Positions 14,301 through 29,600 are shown, counted from the stretch's first letter. The stretch is 64,000 bases of DNA from Pomacea canaliculata (GCF_003073045.1 NC_037595.1:11152074-11216073); one strand, 5' to 3'. Notes: generated by a model not told the origin, from the sequence alone. Translations and numbers: made by a program.

Positions 14301-17300
14301 AACTATGAGCACACACACTTAGAAATCCTGCAACTTATTCACACAAATACTGTTTTCAAGAGATTCAAAATAAAATATATAATTTTAAAATCAGTTTATA
14401 GGCCTTTGCTTTTCGCTATTTTTAAAATTTCATTAATCTATATTGCAAACATGATTTTCAAATTGTATATGAGAATTTGTTTTAAAAATCAGACACTGAG
14501 CAACTAAAAAGATCATGTCAAAAACAGAATCAAGCAATATTACTCCATGGTTATGCGACACATAAAACTCGTAAAAAGGAGACCTTTTAAGGATCTTAAC
14601 GGGGACATATTCAGGAACATGTCGTTTTGGCAAAATATTCACTCTACAGTTAAGTAAAAAATTTAAAAAAATGAAAATGTGGCAAATATAGTCATATGTT
14701 TGTCAGCATGTGCACCTTGTTAAGAAGACAATTAAACACATCTCGTTGTTCAAAAGTGCGCTTAAAGAGCGTAAAATATTTTCCTCAGCTTTATCCAGTC
14801 GTTAGGAACAAATTATAGCTCACTGGACCTTTACATCGTGTGTATGACGGGGCCAACCCAAGCTGATCATGTGTGTGATGGTGTTTATTTCTGATTAATT
14901 TAATGCCAGAACCTCTCACCTTCATTCCGCAGGCAGCGAGAGCAGGCGCCAGAACGAGGCTGACCTTGTCGCCCACGCCTCCAGTGCTGTGCTTGTCGAC
15001 GACGAGACCATCCCAGGCCGCCGGCCACGACAAGCACTCTCCTGACCTCATCATGGCGGCCGTCAAGTCGACGGTCTCTCGCTCGGACAGCCCGCGAATG
15101 AAAACGGCCATCAGCCATGCCCCTGCCGCACAGGATTCACGGTTCATTGGGCTTCAAGAAATTTCCCATCTTCACTATCATAGAGAGGACTTCATATTCT
15201 GTTATTATTTTGTTATTTACCAGCCTGCAAGAAATCATGGGCCTTATTCGGGATGAGATCTGGAGTCATTGCGGGAAACCAGAGTGGGAACTTGGAAGCG
15301 GTATCGTCAAGATACCCAGGCGGTAGCATCCCTCACCCAGTCTTACACTCCTTTACCACCACTACTACACACCCGGGTACACCATGTAGAAAACACTCAA
15401 CAGCTCTTCAAAATCTCATCGTTTCCACACCTTTAATTGTATGAATGCTCTTAGACTCGATTTTGGTAAATACGTATAATTGGTAGATAAGAGATCCGAT
15501 TAAACAATTTATTTATTTAATTAGTTACCTGTCCTCAAAAAGTACATGGTCTAACAGATTAAATTATTGACACCCCGTGTACAAGACAGCTGCAAAAGTG
15601 AGCGCATGTTACTATATAGCAGAAGTACCATAGCTGTTGTTTCTGTAACAACTTGTGTTTACTATGAGTGGGTGTTAAACCTAAAGCAAAAACCCCCAAC
15701 CTGAGGCCAGGGATGCAAACATTTTATCTGACCTCTCCCCCTGACAACCTGTTGGGCTTGGTGAGACCTGGTCAGGAGCACAAGGGCTTCCCGCCGATAA
15801 GCTCTGTTGGATCGGACAAGGCACGCAAGTCACCCACCACTACAAGATACGTTGCACCAACTGGTGGTGGAGTGCATATCATGCACACCGTCCTCAAATT
15901 CTGTCTTTAATTAAGGATTGCATTACACGTACCAGCGTGTTCACCTCTCTTCCCTTACCACCTCTCTTGCAGGCTGGAAACGAAATCATGCTCCCATACT
16001 TTCTTTCTGATTGAAATAACAGGTTACAACTTTAAGTAGTAAGCAATTGTCCGTGTGTGGTGTTAGTTCTTGAGCGTATAATATAGTGAAAAAGAAAATA
16101 GAACAGTAATTAATATTCATCTGATGTCAGTAAGCATGCAGATGAATAGGGACAGGCTCAAGTACCTCAGATAACAGAAACGAGAAGTAAGAGTCCGCTT
16201 TGGCCTGACATATAGTGCCCCTGAAGAGTTATTGCCGGACGGTTATAACGAAAGGCTTGATAAAAGAAAGAGGAAGCGAAACTAGACGAGGACTCTACCC
16301 TTGTGCGTGGCACGGTGACACAAGGACACATAATATGTATGAGGTGCACATTATCAATGCAGAATCAGCCAAACAGATCATGTTGACCTTTAAGAGTACT
16401 GTAGAGATTGTCTCAGCGCAGATGTCCTTCAGTTAAGCATTTATCACATACGGACCGACGCTCAGACGACAGGAAAAGCAAAGTTTTGAACCACTTTCAA
16501 CTATTACAACCTCACTTTATACAGCTAGAGGTTTCATGTTGACGGACGTGGCTATTTTGTACACGTTTCTGCCTTGGCGGTAACGACAGCTGTAGGGCGA
16601 GGCAACAATGTTCGAGTCGCTTGAGAACGAATTAGTCAGGGCAGAGATTTTTCAGAAAATGGTGACTATATCAGCAAAATGGCACAAATATAAAACGTGC
16701 ATGCTTTCTTAATGAAAAGGGCCTTTATTATTTGGTTGAGATGTTTGACCATATTCATGAAGGTGGCTGCTTGTTCACGCAGTCAGTGGCTTTTAATGTA
16801 ATATGATGTTAATGTTTCATAGCATGGTCAAATATAAGGATGCCATACTATGTAGGTGGTTTCCATGTTTTTCAGCATTGGGTGCTGTTATGGTTAGCAC
16901 GGATTGTGCACGTTTTGAAAAGACGGTTGAAACAGGAAAAGCATATGCTTTATCCAAAACAGAAACTAGTTATGGTGGTTTAAAATTAATATTAAACTTT
17001 AAATGCTTTGCATAACGCTTCACATTATTTTAATGCATTAAAGAAAGAGGAAAAAGCATAAAAAGCGTTAAAAGTGCATAGCTGTTATCGACACTTAAGT
17101 GAACTTTAGTTAACTCAGTTCTTTTTTTCGGCAACGATTTAATTGCCTATCTTGAGATAGCTGAAGTTTTATTCGGGGAGCGCGTATAGTCATTTCTGCA
17201 AACACACAATGCCTCTCAGCATTATCTCCATTGTGTGTGTATATATATACTGATCGACTGATAATGTTAGATTCTTCTGCTTTATAGGTACAGTGTTTGT

Positions 17301-17572
17301 AAAAGTTCACTTTGTTTTTAACTATTTATTAATTAAAAATGCATACATCATTAAGAGCGTTTTCACCTGAAAAGTCGGACCATCAGCATGAACACCATGC
17401 ATCGAAATATGTGTGTGAGAGAAGAGAGAAAAAGTTGTTCACCTATCTGCTCTTTCTGGGCGCCGTCATTGACCACCGCGTTCACAAAGGCCTGGATCTC
17501 CTCCTGGGTCAGCTCCTGACCGTCCCTCTTACGTGCGAGGATGTCCGGGATGCTAGGGCTAGGGCTGGCCAT
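8355..17572 (-). CDS. TYMP: Thymidine phosphorylase (8 exons, gap in exon 6)
   Basis: Cytosolic pyrimidine nucleoside phosphorylase, splitting thymidine or deoxyuridine with phosphate. Exons on the minus strand: 17443-17572, 14920-15122, 13925-14153, 13114-13230, 12652-12810, 12106-12223 (runs into the N gap), 8722-8860 and 8355-8504. The missing 3' part of exon 6 appears only at 10773 to about 10870, in a noisy duplicate. Splice phases agree throughout. Family motifs in order: [14 protein letters not shown], the phosphate-binding signature [64 protein letters not shown] and [12 protein letters not shown], then a C-terminal tail resembling the vertebrate enzyme. The total is about 445 residues; the human protein has about 480. 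The ATG at 17572 opens [18 protein letters not shown], matching the family's N-terminal region. Single-base frame slips occur in exon 4 (C run 13192-13195), exon 5 (near 12738-12745), exon 7 (near 8822-8826) and exon 8 (8454-8456). Conservation resumes after each, so I read them as assembly errors. Confidence 0.93.
10773..12005 (-). other. False, error-rich second copy of part of TYMP
   Basis: About 10865-12005 is a second version of 12106 to about 13163 in the same order and orientation. It repeats exon 6 sequence, the intron, exon 5 (near 11330-11660) and the edge of exon 4 (near 11940-12005). The two versions differ by scattered substitutions and many one- or two-base insertions and deletions in coding and intron alike, and this copy ends exactly at the N gap. 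It also holds the only version of the 3' end of exon 6, ending at a GTAAGC donor (intron from 10772) and coding for [20 protein letters not shown] read it as an unpolished contig end that should have been merged with the contig on the other side, not as a biological duplication. Confidence 0.8.
12006..12105. other. Assembly gap (100 N)
   Basis: Exactly 100 N, the usual placeholder for a gap of unknown size. It lies inside exon 6 of the thymidine phosphorylase gene. The flanking sequences overlap each other, so the real gap may be absent or negative. Confidence 0.98.
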
Positions 17573-20500
17573 GCTAGATATAGGCTGACCGCGGAGAAAC
17601 GAAGTGTAAGAGAACCTACTGCTGTGAACTGTGTATGAAACTTGCACTTGCCTCAAACTTTATCTCAGTGAGGGTCTGTGACGCGACTATTACCGCGACC
17701 TCAAATATATACAACTGGTGACGTAACACAGCGTGTGTAGTAGTGACAAGTTTTACGAACATGAGCGATTCATGATTTTGTCGATGATACACACAAGCTA
17801 TAGTGAAAAATAAATCAAACGTAAAAAAAAAAAAAAGAAAAGAAAAAGAAAACGTCAGATTTGTTTACACCAGTCTTCTGGAGTCTCATAAACAGTTTGT
17901 CGCACTTTTGTTTGGAACGAAATCGAGGCTTGCCGTCAAGGGAGCCATTGACGTATGGCTTCTAACGCACAGCCGCGTGATTTCGCAGCTGCGATTGTGC
18001 TGTCTCGATAATAATTCAGGGGAGTCACAGCACGGATATTTAATGCGTTTTATTCGATGGTTAGAAAACGAGCTGAGTAAGGTAGCTTTGGGTGTGTTCT
18101 TCTTGTCCGATCACATTCCAAGATGGTTGCGACTACGTTACTCGGGTGACACAGGAGACGCTGTATGATCCCCACGTTGAACGCAAGGAGTTGAAATAAA
18201 TAGATTGAACAGAGGAAAGTCTAGCGAGAACCTAGCTGAACCTGGTAACAGAGCGGGGTTGTGTGTGTATGTTTTTGTATCGGCAGAATTAGGCACGGCT
18301 AGTGACATTTCGTTCCACTTTCCGAATAACTCGATCGTTTCCCAGAAATGTTTTTGACAGACACTTAATGTAAATGGACCAAGAGAGAATGATTCTGTTA
18401 AAAATAAATAACATTATTTAAAAGCCATATAGGAATGAAGTGTTTGCGAAGCAGTGCATAGTCTATAGATATTAGTAGTAGGAGTAATCAATGGTATGGT
18501 TCGGTGAGGTTAATTTTTGTTTTATTCTATTTTCGTTCTTGAATACAGGTTGACACAGCCTACGTTCTCGCCTATTCAGGAGATTGATGATTTATTAAAG
18601 CTTGTACAGCCGTTTATAACAAGAAGATATACAAACCTATAACAACTGCATTAAATCATTGTAGATGCTCGTTCAATTATCATCACATCATCATAAGAGA
18701 GCTTATATATTACCCTATCCTGTCTCATCTCGCTTAGCAAAAATAAATGTCAAAAATTTTTACAAAACAAAGATCAGTATTTAACACCAATTGTCTACCC
18801 CTACCTCCATTTGTAAATCCATAATCCTTAAGTTATGTCTTTTGTCAAAACATTTTAGGAGGGCAGCACAATCATTGAATAGACTTACAGAAAATGCACA
18901 CACTTTTATTTCCAACAAAGAGCTGAAACTATGACTCACTTGAGTCCTCTGCTCATGCTATTTATGATCCAGCTTAAAGGTAATAAGTGCAGGTGTCTTT
19001 GTACACCAATTCTGCAGTGGATTTGAATGAATGCATATTTTTTCTACCTTTATGCATTATAATGAATTTGTAAGGCCAGCAGCTGCAAGATCTCAACTTC
19101 CATTTCCCCAAGAGGCTTGGGAAGGCTTTTATCTGTGTTGCTGAATGGATACACTGTCTGCATCACATTAGGAATTATTACACACTTTCTTTCAGTTAAA
19201 TAAAATTTCCCAGTCCATATGAAATTTCGTCATTACTTGATTTTATTTCTGTGTGAAATTCCTTAATGTGTAGCACAGTACAGAGTGTATAGGAGACTGC
19301 TTAAAATCTGTACCATTAAGGTTGAATGATCATGTTTTACATTAATAAAATAATAAGGGCACCAGAAATACTTAGGACAACAAAGGTGATAACATGTATG
19401 ATGACAATAAATTCTTCTAGGAACTCAGAAAAACTCCAGAATACTATTGAGACATGATATACAATATCTATATATTCATTTATCACAGACAAAAAATTTC
19501 TTTGAAATAAATACATAAGTATTACTTATTTGATTTTCTGTGAGAAAAGTAAGCACACAAGAAAAAAAAAGAATAACTTGGAAACAGCATTCTTCCTCTG
19601 CAAGAACTTCCCGAAACAATACACATAAGGAAAACATATACCCTTTTTTTTCTCAGGCAAAAAAAAGCCTGGGCATTCTTCAAATTTTTTATTGCGGCTA
19701 GTGAACCCATTAAAGCACCACCCTTACATATCACTCTGTATGGGTAAAGTAATATTCACTTTTGTCGTGTTTGCACAACCTTTACAATTTATTGACTCTT
19801 TCCTAAAAAATAAAGCACTCCCTCACCCTAACATTGGCATTCCACCTGTCTCCCACAACTCAAGTCATTTAAAGGGATTAACTGTGACTAACAGGGACCA
19901 TAGCTCAGAGATGTAAGCTAGGTACCTCAGAGGTTCACATGGTCCATTAGCAACGTCACGACCTCTAGGTGTCTATTTAGATGCCAGTTCATGTAGCTAC
20001 AGATGGATCCTATGATCCAGAAGTGCAAATCAGGTCAGACAAATCCAACACAAAGTGTTCTAGTGATACTATGATGCATCTTGCTATTTTTGTTATGGCA
20101 GAAGCAAGAGAAGTTGCCACTCATGTTACTTACTACATACAGTGTGACTTCCCTAACGCCATCACACTTGAGACTATACATGTAGGATACATAACAATTT
20201 AAAATCAAACTGTTAAGAAAGATGTATAAAAATGTTACACGTTCTGAGTGAAAGAAACAGGTGAGAAAAGAAGGAAAATACATATAGGACGGGGGAAAAA
20301 GGGAGAAAAAAAACAGATACAAATGATTTAAGTTTCTTTAAAGAAGGACAACATGTTTAATTTGACACAACTAAAAGCTTATTTTTTAATTTTTTTCTGA
20401 CATGATGGCTGAATTTCATGAGGGAGAAAGACTGTCATTCACAAGCAGAACTGGTAGGTAAGTGATAGTTGAAGGTTTATTTTCATAAAACAGACCTTCG

Positions 20501-20639
20501 GGTGGGGAGAGGGGAGAAAAACTCCCAAATTCCAGAGTTACCCACATTAGCTGCTTCATGCTTTGGTCCCTTGGGGGGCAAATCTCATGCTTCTGTGTTA
20601 GAACTACAGCTGCAGTCAATGGTACATAAATGCACAAAT
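17573..20639. other. Intergenic: TYMP promoter side and TRAPPC10 3' side
   Basis: No coding exon recognised. The left part, 17573 to about 18300, should hold the TYMP promoter; I see no obvious TATA element. An open frame at 17803-18168 has a lysine-rich start from an A-rich run and no known domain. The right part is AT-rich and probably includes the TRAPPC10 3' UTR, with a candidate polyadenylation signal at 20476-20481 on the minus strand. Confidence 0.55.
20476..20481 (-). terminator. Candidate polyadenylation signal of TRAPPC10
   Basis: AATAAA on the minus strand, about 160 bases after the TRAPPC10 stop codon at 20640-20642. Position and strand fit. Other AATAAA sites lie further downstream, so use is not proven. 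Confidence 0.4.
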
Positions 20640-23600
20640 TTACACAGCAACACACACCTCCATATCGCTAGTGGCAGCAGTGGGGAAAACGTGCACCTGC
20701 TTGGCAAGACTGGAATTATACACCCGACTTTCTGTCAATTCCTCAAGGCCATCAAGATCAAGGTCACAATCCTCGCCACTATGAGGCTCTGAAGTCAGCC
20801 TCGTGTCCCCAGCACCCTTTCTTTTCACCCACACTTCTGCACAAAAATGAAACAATAAACAACAGTGCATTTCATGCACACTTCAAAGAGTTACGGAAAC
20901 AACGCTCTTTTAAGAAGGGTGGAGAGTATTCTGTTGTTAAAGGTGTTGCTGTCATGCTGTTAATGTTGCTGCTACTATTGCTGTGATGATGACAATGGTG
21001 ATGGTATCCATGGTGTGCATGTATCTTTCATTCAAAGCAATTAAAAAATCCATAAAAGACTTTATTTTCTTCCATACTTATGATATTGAGCTTTGAAATA
21101 ATTATATTTTCAAAGAACTTTCATTAGTCATATGTAGTGTTAATCACTTCAACTAGTTGAGACTACATTTTTTTAATCCCCTTTATGTCCTGATGCTACC
21201 TTGGCATCCGTTACAACCAGCCTACCTTCGTCATCCTCATTATGCTGTTTTTGATCACCCACATAGCGGTACAGCTGCACCCTGGGAAGATGTCTGAAGC
21301 CAGCAGCCAAGGGTATTACATTTAGCTGAGCTCTGAATGGGTGATCCTTCACACTGAAAACACCTAAAATAAAAAAAATTTTGATGATTGAGTTCTACTG
21401 ATAAGACTAATGTTTCTCAAAGTGTGGTCCACGGACCACTTGTGGGCCACATGCACAAGTCAGGTGGTCCGCAGATGACAGTCATTATGATGTCGGCAAA
21501 GTAATATTTAAATCACCAGATACGCTAATTAGTCTAGTATTGATTTTACATGAGTTTCAATTTTATCGATGCCCAACGGCTCGTTCACATAAAATGCTCG
21601 CTTACCAACTAAGTCTTTATGTCACAGAGGAAGGATTGCATCATTTAACCTCGTCATCCATTACCCTTACTAACGCAGTGCACTTCCTTATTTTTAATTT
21701 TTATGTGTACTTTGTGAAGTCGGTAATCTTATGTAAACTTATTATCATACTACTATCACGAAGGTACATTTAGTTTTGAATTGTAATGAAAAAATGTGGC
21801 AATTCAACTTTGAAATTCACGGTAAAGAGTGATTTCAGGCCTTGGTGGTTCACTATACTTTTACTTTACTAAAGTGGTCCGTGGTCCTAAATACTTTGAG
21901 AACCACTGGATTAGATCATCATGATGATGTGCCAAATGGGATTGTCATAGAAGTGGTTTAACTGTGGATATATCATCAGCACTTATGTCCACATGTGTGT
22001 ACATCTGCACTTACATGAAAGACTAGTTTAAAAGAATTTAAACATTATTTTGACATGCTAATAAATGAGAAACTCAAAATTGTCACCTGTGGTCTTCCCT
22101 AATAGTGCCCATATTGAGGGATCAGCAGCAATTCTGTAAGCCAGCAGCTCTGGTCGGAAGGGTGAGCAGTGTGCAGCTACTGGTGTTACTGAGAGATTCA
22201 GCATATGCATTTGACCAGCCTGGTACCCAACAACATCTCTGCTGTCACCTCTGCTGCTTTCAAATGACACAGACACTGTTGACTGTGACTTCCCTGACAA
22301 GCTGTAGTCCACAGTGTACCAGGTCTAGATAAAAAAAGATAAATTTCAGATGGTGCAGGTCCAATGACTGATTAAAATTAATTTAATAATTGAAACTAAT
22401 AGCAGAGACAAAGACATTTCTTTGATGTTTTGAGGTGTCTTTTTATTATTCTTTGTAAAGTCTGCTTCCTACTAATGTTCAAAAGAATAGCTTTATGCTA
22501 AAATACCTTCTATAAAAACCATTCTGATTACAAGCATGTAAATAAGACACTGCAGTTCACACATTCACATTAAGCTTCAAAATGTAGGACATAAAAGATT
22601 ATGTTCCAACTTGTAATATAACTATTCCAAACTATCCTGCCTGAAAGTGACTGAGATGGCACTTGTAGTTGAAAGATCGTGGCTGCTGTGCCAGGTCCAA
22701 GCTACAGGTGAACTGGCAGACAAACATGGCATTCACGTCTAGTTCATGATGTTCATGAATATTCTCCTCTTGCTTTAATTTCCCAGACTAGAGAAACACT
22801 CTGTCCCTTGCAAATGGTCTGGAATAATAGGGAAAAAAAGGAGTGATGTGGAGAGGAGTGCAGATTTTTTTCTTTAAGATTTTCTACTTTTCAGAATTGT
22901 GATGATTTATTTAATCATAAGCTAACTCAAAGATGATTCAATAGCCAGTCCTACACAGTTCTCTTTGTCTACACTGATTTTTGCTTTTAGTTCACTCAAA
23001 TAAACTATGTTAAAAGCATTCAAGCATGAATTTATGAACATTATTGTGATGTTTTAAGTGCCACCTTTCATTTAAAATGTTTGACTACTCACCCAGTCTT
23101 TGCCCTGATTGATGAAGCTGAACATGCAGTTAGAGGCAGACAATTGAGGGGAGGTGATTACCATATATTCTTTTGAGCTTCCCTCTAAAGAAATTTGAAC
23201 ATACTTCCTGCAAAACACAAATACTTCTCTTATATTTTAAAAGCCACTATTTTGTCCCAACACAAAAACGAAGATGTAAGCCAGCTCTGAAGTCAGTCTG
23301 TTGATAATTTCACATGAATATTATATTTTAAATTTTAAGCCAAACAATAGAAAACACTAGAATGACAGTTACTAATATCTAGTGAACTAAAAGGAAAAAA
23401 GCCAATGTTTGGGGAATTAAAAAATATGATAAATGAGGTACTCATTTCTGCTAGACAGCTCCTGGGTTGGCAGATGGTATTTTTCACTCACAAGCCAGAC
23501 CTCAGACCTAATCCACCATTGAGCACACTACCACAACATGAGGTTTCCCAGATTTTGTTTTTCTTTAAAAAAAAACACTTATGTGTCAATATCTTCTGCT

Positions 23601-26600
23601 AATACCAAATATGAATTGTCACAGCCATACAGCATTATATATTATACACACATAAGAAATGAGTTTACATACCGCACCCTCCCACATTTTATAAACCAAA
23701 TGATAAATAATTGTGATCACCATTAACATTGACAGCACTCACTTCTGCAAAGAGGTAAAGATGCGATGTGTTGCACTCATTGGGCAGAGAAAAGATATCT
23801 CTTGTCTGATTGAGTCTTCCCAGCCTTCAACTGTACATTGTAACTGACAGTAGATGAGAAAAGTAAATAGTTTTGTTAAGTAACTTTGTTCCAGATTGCT
23901 TTAAGAAAAACTGAGACATTTCATAATTTCAAAACAAAGCCAGATCAACTGAATGTACTTATAATTCACATACCTGAGAAGTTCTGACTTATATACATAT
24001 CAGTATCTTGAAAAAAGAAGTAAATGAATACTTCTACTCATTGATGTATTTCCTACAGGAATGGATGCAAAATGTGGTAGCTCATATAAAGCTCATTGCA
24101 AAATCTGGACTCTCCTAAGTAAATCAATAGACAGCTATCTCACCTCAGCTGCACAGGAAGCTGGCACACTAGAAGGAAGGGCATGTAAATGCTAATTTCT
24201 AAGTCACAGGAGGTGTGTGGTATCTGAGCCTGGAGCCTCAGCCTATTTTCATCTCCATCAAGAGTTTTTACAGTTAACGCTGGGGTGGAGTGCAGCGTGG
24301 CAACAGTGTCATTTAGTAAGTTCTGGCTCCCAGTGTAAAATGTCAGAGTAGCTGATTGCTCTATTCCCAAAATGAAATCAACTGTGACAACAACAACAAA
24401 AAAAGTTAAAGCTTGAAATATTTGCTTCAGTGTCTTTCTTTTTATTAAAAATATGATTATCAGTTTTGAAGCACTTTCAGACAATGTATATCATAAAAAA
24501 ACAGTGTATAAAATACTAAAGGGTTAAATGTTTTATACAACTTCTTTCACTGTGCAATTGTCAGATATCAAAGCAAATTTAATTATCTAACAAAATTATA
24601 CACCTTAAGACATATAAAACTGCACAAAATAGATATTATAGACTTGTTATATCACAGAGCACAATAGTTAACTATACATACGGAGTTTTTGGGTGTTAAT
24701 GTGATCCTAGGGCCATGACATGCTACATGAAGTTGAAGGTCACTTGCTGGCAAAGACTGGAGAATTTCAAGACCTTTTATCATTACACATGACTGACTTG
24801 GATAGAAAGTTCCTTCACCACCAGCCTGAAAAAATGTACATGAAACAGAAAAAGCTGCAGAAAATATGTGACTAGTCAAGTAATTTACTTGTTTATTGCT
24901 GATTAAAGTGCCATCATTACATTATAATAGGATGCCAATTTGTTTTGTATTTTTCTTAAATGTGCTTATGAATGTGTAAAAAATGTAACTTATGCAACAT
25001 GAGAGACTTTATATTCTGTTGATAATAAACTACTATCTACTGTGAACATACAAAAATGTTCACAGGTGCTCATATATCTACACAAGCAGATAAGGAGCAA
25101 AACCTGCAAAGCTCTTTGCCACAGATTTCAGTAGAAAGTTTTGCACAAAACATGTTACACTGGCTTCACAGTTAAGTGTGTACTTAATCTGCAATATCTT
25201 TACCAGACTAACATTCATAAGCAGTAAAAGACACAAATGTTTCAGCATCCACTACTTACCCTCATTACCAACTCAACTTCATTCAATCCTGGTTGAATCA
25301 GGACATCTGATGCCAAGAAGCACATAGAATAATCTCCCTTGACAATCAGTTCAGGGGAAACAACTTCACTCGCAGAACTGTCTGTTCGCTTCAGGAGCTC
25401 AGGAGCATTGTCACATGCCAATCCTGCCACAATCACTCTACCCTGGCGCCGTTCATACATGGCTCGTGCACGAATTTTGGAAGGAAATGAGTGTCTGAAA
25501 AGCTGTGAAGAAAGCCTGTCTGTATTAAAATTAATCGCATTTGTGATTCCCAGGGAAGACTTGATTTACGCTGAACTGATTTTGAATCGCCCTCTTGGTT
25601 AATCTGTAAAACAAATAATAATAAGAACAACAACAAAATAAATAAAGTAAAATAACAAAAAAGTGATATCTGTAAAAGTTGGAAGAAGAAATGAATGATC
25701 AAGTCATGAAAAAGTCATACAATAATCAAATGAAAGTTCATGTATTCCCCCAACAACCAGTACCAGTCAAAGGATGAATTTCTAGAGGCATTACCAGTCA
25801 ATACAGTATTAGACACAATCTATAATGAAGAGACATGATCTTGACACATTTACCTTTGTCAGCTGAAAAGCAGGGCAAGGTGTGAGGGCCACTTGAATTG
25901 TGTCACAGATAACTGGCTGTGGCAAGTGGCTAATGAAGTGTATTGTCATAGTAACCAGATCATCGGTCTTTGCCATATTCTGCATTAGTTTAATCTGTTT
26001 CAGCTCCATGATTCCTTGTCCTTGGACACTTAAATTCACATCTGAGTACAGACATGAAATGCACACATTTAAAAGCACAATACAAGAAAATCTATCAAAT
26101 GAAATATTTAAAATCTGACTTTAAAAAAAAGTTCTCATGTTTTCATTTTGTACACAAAGGATTGCTAAGTTCTATCAATAAACATTACTTTCCAACAAAA
26201 TTTGCATAAAATGCTAACTTGTCTGGGAATTTACACATCACACTGTTCTATGCATGGAGAGTTCAGGTATAAACTTAATAGCCGCAAGCATGATTAAAGT
26301 AAAAGGAGTTGTAAAAGAGAAAGCAAAATCCTCCACTCAGACAAAATACAATACGCTAAAAGTTGGATGTAAAATACTACACACTTTCCTTTAGTACAGT
26401 AATTATGTCATTAAAGTGCTGAACACGATCTGTCTCATCTAAGCAGTTGCTGCATGTGATTTCAAGTGCTGTTCCCAGAAACCTTTAAAAATAAAAAAAT
26501 AAAAAAATAATAATGTCCTTTCGCTGATTTTCAATTTCTGTTCTGCATAATAAATGATTCAAAATGCAACAATTTCAGTAATCTAATCAAGTGTAGAAAT

Positions 26601-29600
26601 CATATGAAATATTAAAAATATAAAAAGTACTAAAAAATCAGTATAAATTATAAATATATTAATTCTTGTTCAATGTAGTATGTCACGTGCCATGGTGCTA
26701 GCAGTAATAGCATTAATAATGTTAAAAGAATAATTTCATCCAATCACTACATAAAGACATTAGCATCAACAAATTCCATCACTTTTATCAAGAACTATAC
26801 CCATTTTGTCTAATAGTAATAATGATCGACATTCACCTGCTTTTTTCTCCAATTAGTTTCTGACATGCTGCCAGTTCCCTCAGTGTTCCATGAGCAAGCC
26901 TTGTCCACCCTTCCTGACTGTACAGCTTGATAGCATCACACAGAAAAGCCTCAGCCTTAGCAGGTTCTCCTGCCTTCCTGTATAAATCATCATCATTATT
27001 TTTGTGATAATAATTAGAAACAAGAAAAAAAAAATCAGAAATCTAGCAATCAATGTCATAAAAAAATCATTCACTTTTTGACACTTGACTCTTTATTGAC
27101 CTAAAAAAATCCTGCAAACAGTAAAAGGATTCCTGAATGTGAAATTCTCACAGCAAATCATATGTTTATCTCTTAATCAGTTACTCTCTTTCTTGTCCTC
27201 AGTACTGGAATAAAATATGTCCCAAAACAGGAATAAAAATAAAAGGAATAAATAATAACTTAGATTAAATAAGTTTATGATAACCAATACAAATCTGACA
27301 GAATTCTGAGTGTAAACTGACATATAGAAATGGGCCAGATCCCTGCCAATCATGCGAGAAGAGCGAAAACGACTGATGTGTTTGTATGTTCCCATTGCAA
27401 GCTCACAGGTTTCCTGAAAAATAAATCCATGTATAATATGGGAGGGGAGAAAAGGAAAATACTGACATCTGCAATTCCAGGGCTAACCAAATTACTTTAT
27501 CAAGTCCACATTTTGCCATTTTACTCTAAGAACACAGACCCCATATAATTTAAGTAATGCTTTAAAGGTATAGCTACTAAGATTTTTTAAAAAGAACATG
27601 CTGTACCATTAAGGCCCAAATAAAGTAATCATCATTAAAATTTTCTCTGTTCAAGCACCATGTCCATCATTCAGTTTCACACTGATTTGTGAACACTGAA
27701 CGACAGTTTGTGCTGAAAATGCAGAGTTATAACCACATGCCAGACAACTGTAAAAATGAAAAAAAAAAAAAACAGCTGTTCATTCTGCTACTTACTAGGT
27801 AGTGTTTTTTGAAGGACTCTGAAGATGACAAAGCTTCACGCAACTTATCCACTGGGCGCACCTTTGCAACAGACTCTACTATTGAAATAAATACAAAATA
27901 AATAAAGAACAATATACCATAAGCAAAGTGAACATCATAAAAATCAAAACAGAACAATAACAAAGTATAATCAATTTATATAACTTTTGTACTCAAAAAT
28001 ATTAGCACAGTTGCTAAATATCGCTGGAACTGACCAGAGCAATGTTTTCATTTTGAAGCAGCAAAAAAAAATTATGTAAATGCCAAATATCACAGAATCA
28101 TAAAAAACTGTGGTTTTATTATTGGACTTTTCTTGTTAACAATGAAAAGAAAACTATATATAATATTTTCTCACCATCATCAGATATCATTCCAGCCATC
28201 AGATCAACAAGATGACTGAGCTGTTTTGATGATGGGGTGATTCCTGGCATGAGTCCATACATCTGCCCCAGCTTCTTCAACTAACATGATGAATAGGAAA
28301 CAGATGTTATTAAATAACCATGCATTCACCACTCTAAATTACTGTCCTTTTTCACTCTCTCTCTCACACACACAAACAAATACTGTCATTTCAAGCCAGC
28401 CAGGTAATATGATCTTTTTAGCTTTGTATTTTGGTAAATCAAGCAATACTTAATTAATCTCTATATTTTATGTCTTTACTTCTGCACCTAAATGATATTT
28501 TGTTCTCTATAATTACTACAACCACCCTCACAAACACTAATAAAACAGTTACAACAAGGGATCCTACCTTGTTTCGTATGTGATCCCATAGGTGTGCAGT
28601 AAAGAGGGCACATTTGTCTACCTGTCCTGTATCATGCTTCTGACATGCTGCCAAAATCTCAAGGCCACTTAAGACAGCCCAGCACTCTAATCCCCCCTCT
28701 GGCACCTCAACCTACAACAATTAAAATTAAAACAAAAGATAGATCAATGTCTGTGGCACTATGTTACCAATTAAGAAAAATGTGATAAAAGCTTGGGACA
28801 ATGGATTTATAAGTAACCCTGAAACACCAAGGAAAGAAAAATTTAAAAACTCATGAAAATATTTTCTTAACTTCCTTAATAGTTTGTTATCTTAAATGAC
28901 ATTATGTGTTCTTTAGCAAAAGGTCTTATACCTCTAAACACTTTATTTCGACCACAGTATTGTGAAGAAAGTTTAAGGCCCTCTCAGCCACTTCCCAGGC
29001 CCGACCCATGGAGAAGAGAAGTGCTGCCTGACGACTGAAAAGATAATTTCGGAACTCCAGCAGAGAAGTGAGGCTGTGCTTGACACGATCCCGCAGGTCA
29101 TGATCTAGTGATTTGGCCAGTGACAGGCCTAACCAACTTTTGCAAGGACGTACCAAGGGGAGACAACCACTTCACCATCTCTGCAAAAAAGACAATACAA
29201 CATCTCGCTTTTACAACATCTCGCTTTTCAGGTTTACTGCATCTAAAGCATTGTTGTGGACTTGTGCAATTTGGAGGGAGGTGAGATAACAGGAACAACA
29301 AAAAAGAATAAGAGAAAAAAAAAATGCTACAACATGTGATCAGAGGCAACTAAGACCTCACATATCCCTATAAACAGAACACAAAACATGAAACTTTAAA
29401 AATACCTCCATTTGCATGATTCTCAACAAACTGATCAAACATAGCTTCCAGTTCATCATACTGGATCAAAGCATCGTCTTTGAGTCCTAGAATCTCCAGC
29501 ATAAAGCCAAGTTCCTCCTGAAATAACCAAAAAAAACATATGAAGTGCTTTTCAACTGTATATTTTAATAATGTCACTTGTTATGGTAATGTTTGTTGTC

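Noticed and set aside
8355-17572. TYMP as a true pseudogene
   Set aside because: Splice sites and catalytic motifs are intact, and all breaks are single-base slips like those in other genes of the window.
17803-18168. Open frame of 121 codons near the TYMP promoter
   Set aside because: Lysine-rich start comes from an A run; no known domain and no splice context.
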